DNA from: Nitrososphaerales archaeon TH1177
Lineage (GTDB): Archaea > Thermoproteota > Nitrososphaeria > Nitrososphaerales > Nitrososphaeraceae
Length of the DNA: 6,401 bases
Assembly (NCBI GenBank): GCA_014523515.1
Contig: JAATVJ010000432.1
Location: forward strand, 1-6,401
Direction: 5' to 3'
Positions 5,630 through 6,401 of this stretch are shown in pieces (position 1 is the stretch's first letter; every line of letters starts with the position of its first letter). Made by a program: the position numbers and the translations under genes. The notes beneath the pieces were generated by a model, which was not told where the DNA came from, did not search any database, and saw only the letters and a list, made by a program, of their open reading frames with translations.

Positions 5630-6400
5630 TTAGACAGACCAAAAAACTTCTTCTATTTTTTCTCTTCGCCCAATTTGTCGTATAATTTCCTGAAATTCTT
5701 TCTTCTTATCAGAAACTAATATTCTCATTTTACCATTTTTCATTTTGTTATTTTGATCATTATCTATTAGAAATTTTTTTATCTCTTTAGCAATTATCTG
5801 TGAAGGATCTAAAAATTCTATATGTGGATAAAGGTGATTTAATTGATCAAGTATAAATGGTAAATGAGTACTAGATAATATTATTACGTCAATATTATCC
5901 ATATTTCCAAGAATCTGTATTATTAACTGTTCAATCTTTTTCCTATCTCTTAAAAAAGTCCCATCTTCTATCAAGGAAATTAAAGGAGATGCATTATATT
6001 TTGAAACAAAAATATCTTGAGGAATTTCAGTCCTTATTTTTATATCTAATTCTTTGCTATTTATTGTTGATTCTGTTGCCATTATCCCAATATGTTTTTT
6101 TTTAGTTATCTTTATTGCCTTTTTAATAGGGGGTTTAACCCCAATTAATGGAATTTTTGTAAGTGATTTAATTTCATCAATAACTTGTAAAGAGGGAGTA
6201 TTAGAAGCAATTATTATTAACTTGGGATAAAATCTTTCTAGATATTTTATTGTATTTAGGACAATTTTAAAAAGATCATTTTGTGACTTTTTTCCATATG
6301 GAAAATTAGCTTTATCTGCAAAATAAATTAAATTTTCATTAGGAAGTTCTTTTTTTATTTCTTTAATTATTGATATTGATCCGATACCAGAATCAAATAC
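5630..6400 (-). CDS. Glutamate racemase (MurI) family protein with both catalytic cysteines replaced by serine; 5' end beyond the window
   Basis: The frame is open from the right edge (codon GTA at 6398-6400) to the TAA at 5630-5632; only a few N-terminal residues are missing. The ATG at 6082 is internal, because conserved sequence continues upstream. MurI features in order: VFDSGIGS at the very edge (the substrate-binding Asp-Ser), LIYFADKANFPYGKKS (as YFGDxxxxPYGxKS in MurI), IIIASNTPS (MurI: IACNTA), PLIGVKPPIKKA, HIGIMATESTI (MurI: GVIATxGT), ASPLISLIEDG, and IILSSTHLPFI (MurI: LGCTHYPLL). The fold and most substrate contacts are kept, but Cys is replaced by Ser in both catalytic positions (codons 6203-6205 and 5870-5872). 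Glutamate racemase normally interconverts L- and D-glutamate with two cysteine thiols for peptidoglycan. Archaea lack peptidoglycan and this protein lacks both thiols, so ordinary racemase activity is doubtful. It precedes the HyuA-type gene by 77 bases on the same strand. The family is sure; the function is unknown, so no gene symbol is given. Confidence 0.85.
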   Translation of the reverse strand, partial: VFDSGIGSISIIKEIKKELPNENLIYFADKANFPYGKKSQNDLFKIVLNTIKYLERFYPKLIIIASNTPSLQVIDEIKSLTKIPLIGVKPPIKKAIKITKKKHIGIMATESTINSKELDIKIRTEIPQDIFVSKYNASPLISLIEDGTFLRDRKKIEQLIIQILGNMDNIDVIILSSTHLPFILDQLNHLYPHIEFLDPSQIIAKEIKKFLIDNDQNNKMKNGKMRILVSDKKKEFQEIIRQIGRREKIEEVFWSV

Positions 6401-6401
6401 A

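Noticed and set aside
5630..6082. A separate 150-residue gene starting at the ATG at 6082
   Set aside because: The frame continues upstream with clear MurI segments (FDSG, PYGKKS, IASNTP, PPIKK), so this ATG is internal to a longer gene.
5630..6400. Calling the MurI homologue a working glutamate racemase (murI)
   Set aside because: Both catalytic cysteines are serine here, so the standard two-thiol mechanism is not available; only the family is claimed.

Overview
The window looks like a piece of an AT-rich archaeal chromosome, most likely from an ammonia-oxidising Nitrososphaeria (Thaumarchaeota) archaeon of the Nitrososphaera/Nitrosocosmicus type. This is inferred from protein style, not from a marker gene. 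The evidence is an archaeal-type ribose-phosphate pyrophosphokinase and an RNase Z, a secreted Asn/Thr-rich protein full of N-glycosylation sequons, very AT-rich spacers with TATA-like boxes, starts mostly without a clear Shine-Dalgarno, and poly-T stretches after genes instead of hairpin terminators.

Layout, left to right. Bases 1-420 are the 5' end of an insertion sequence read on the minus strand: a terminal-repeat-like end at about 406-420 and the N-terminal part of a DUF772-like DDE transposase that runs off the left edge. Its start region seems broken by one extra T. Bases 421-757 are an AT-rich spacer without a gene. At 758-1180 (+) lies a small exported protein with two internal repeats. 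It converges on a minus-strand pair, prs (2189-3088) followed by rnz (1199-2140), probably one transcript. A 92-bp divergent promoter region with a striking inverted repeat (3116-3169) separates prs from a 70-residue Cys/His-rich putative zinc protein (3181-3393, +). That protein converges on a 705-residue HyuA-type hydantoinase/5-oxoprolinase homologue (3435-5552, -). Upstream of it on the same strand is a glutamate racemase (MurI) family gene (5630 to beyond the right edge, -). Only its 3' part has an internal ATG, but the frame stays open to base 6400 and nearly the whole protein can be read.

Working together: prs makes PRPP for nucleotide, histidine and cofactor synthesis, and rnz matures tRNA 3' ends; both are housekeeping. 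The MurI-like/HyuA pair is the most intriguing part. Both belong to families acting on glutamate, 5-oxoproline or hydantoin-type compounds. However, the MurI-like protein has serine in place of both catalytic cysteines, and the HyuA-like protein has altered acidic residues in its second phosphate motif. Archaea have no peptidoglycan, so the usual role of MurI does not apply. A repurposed, non-racemase function for this pair is the best candidate here for undescribed biology.
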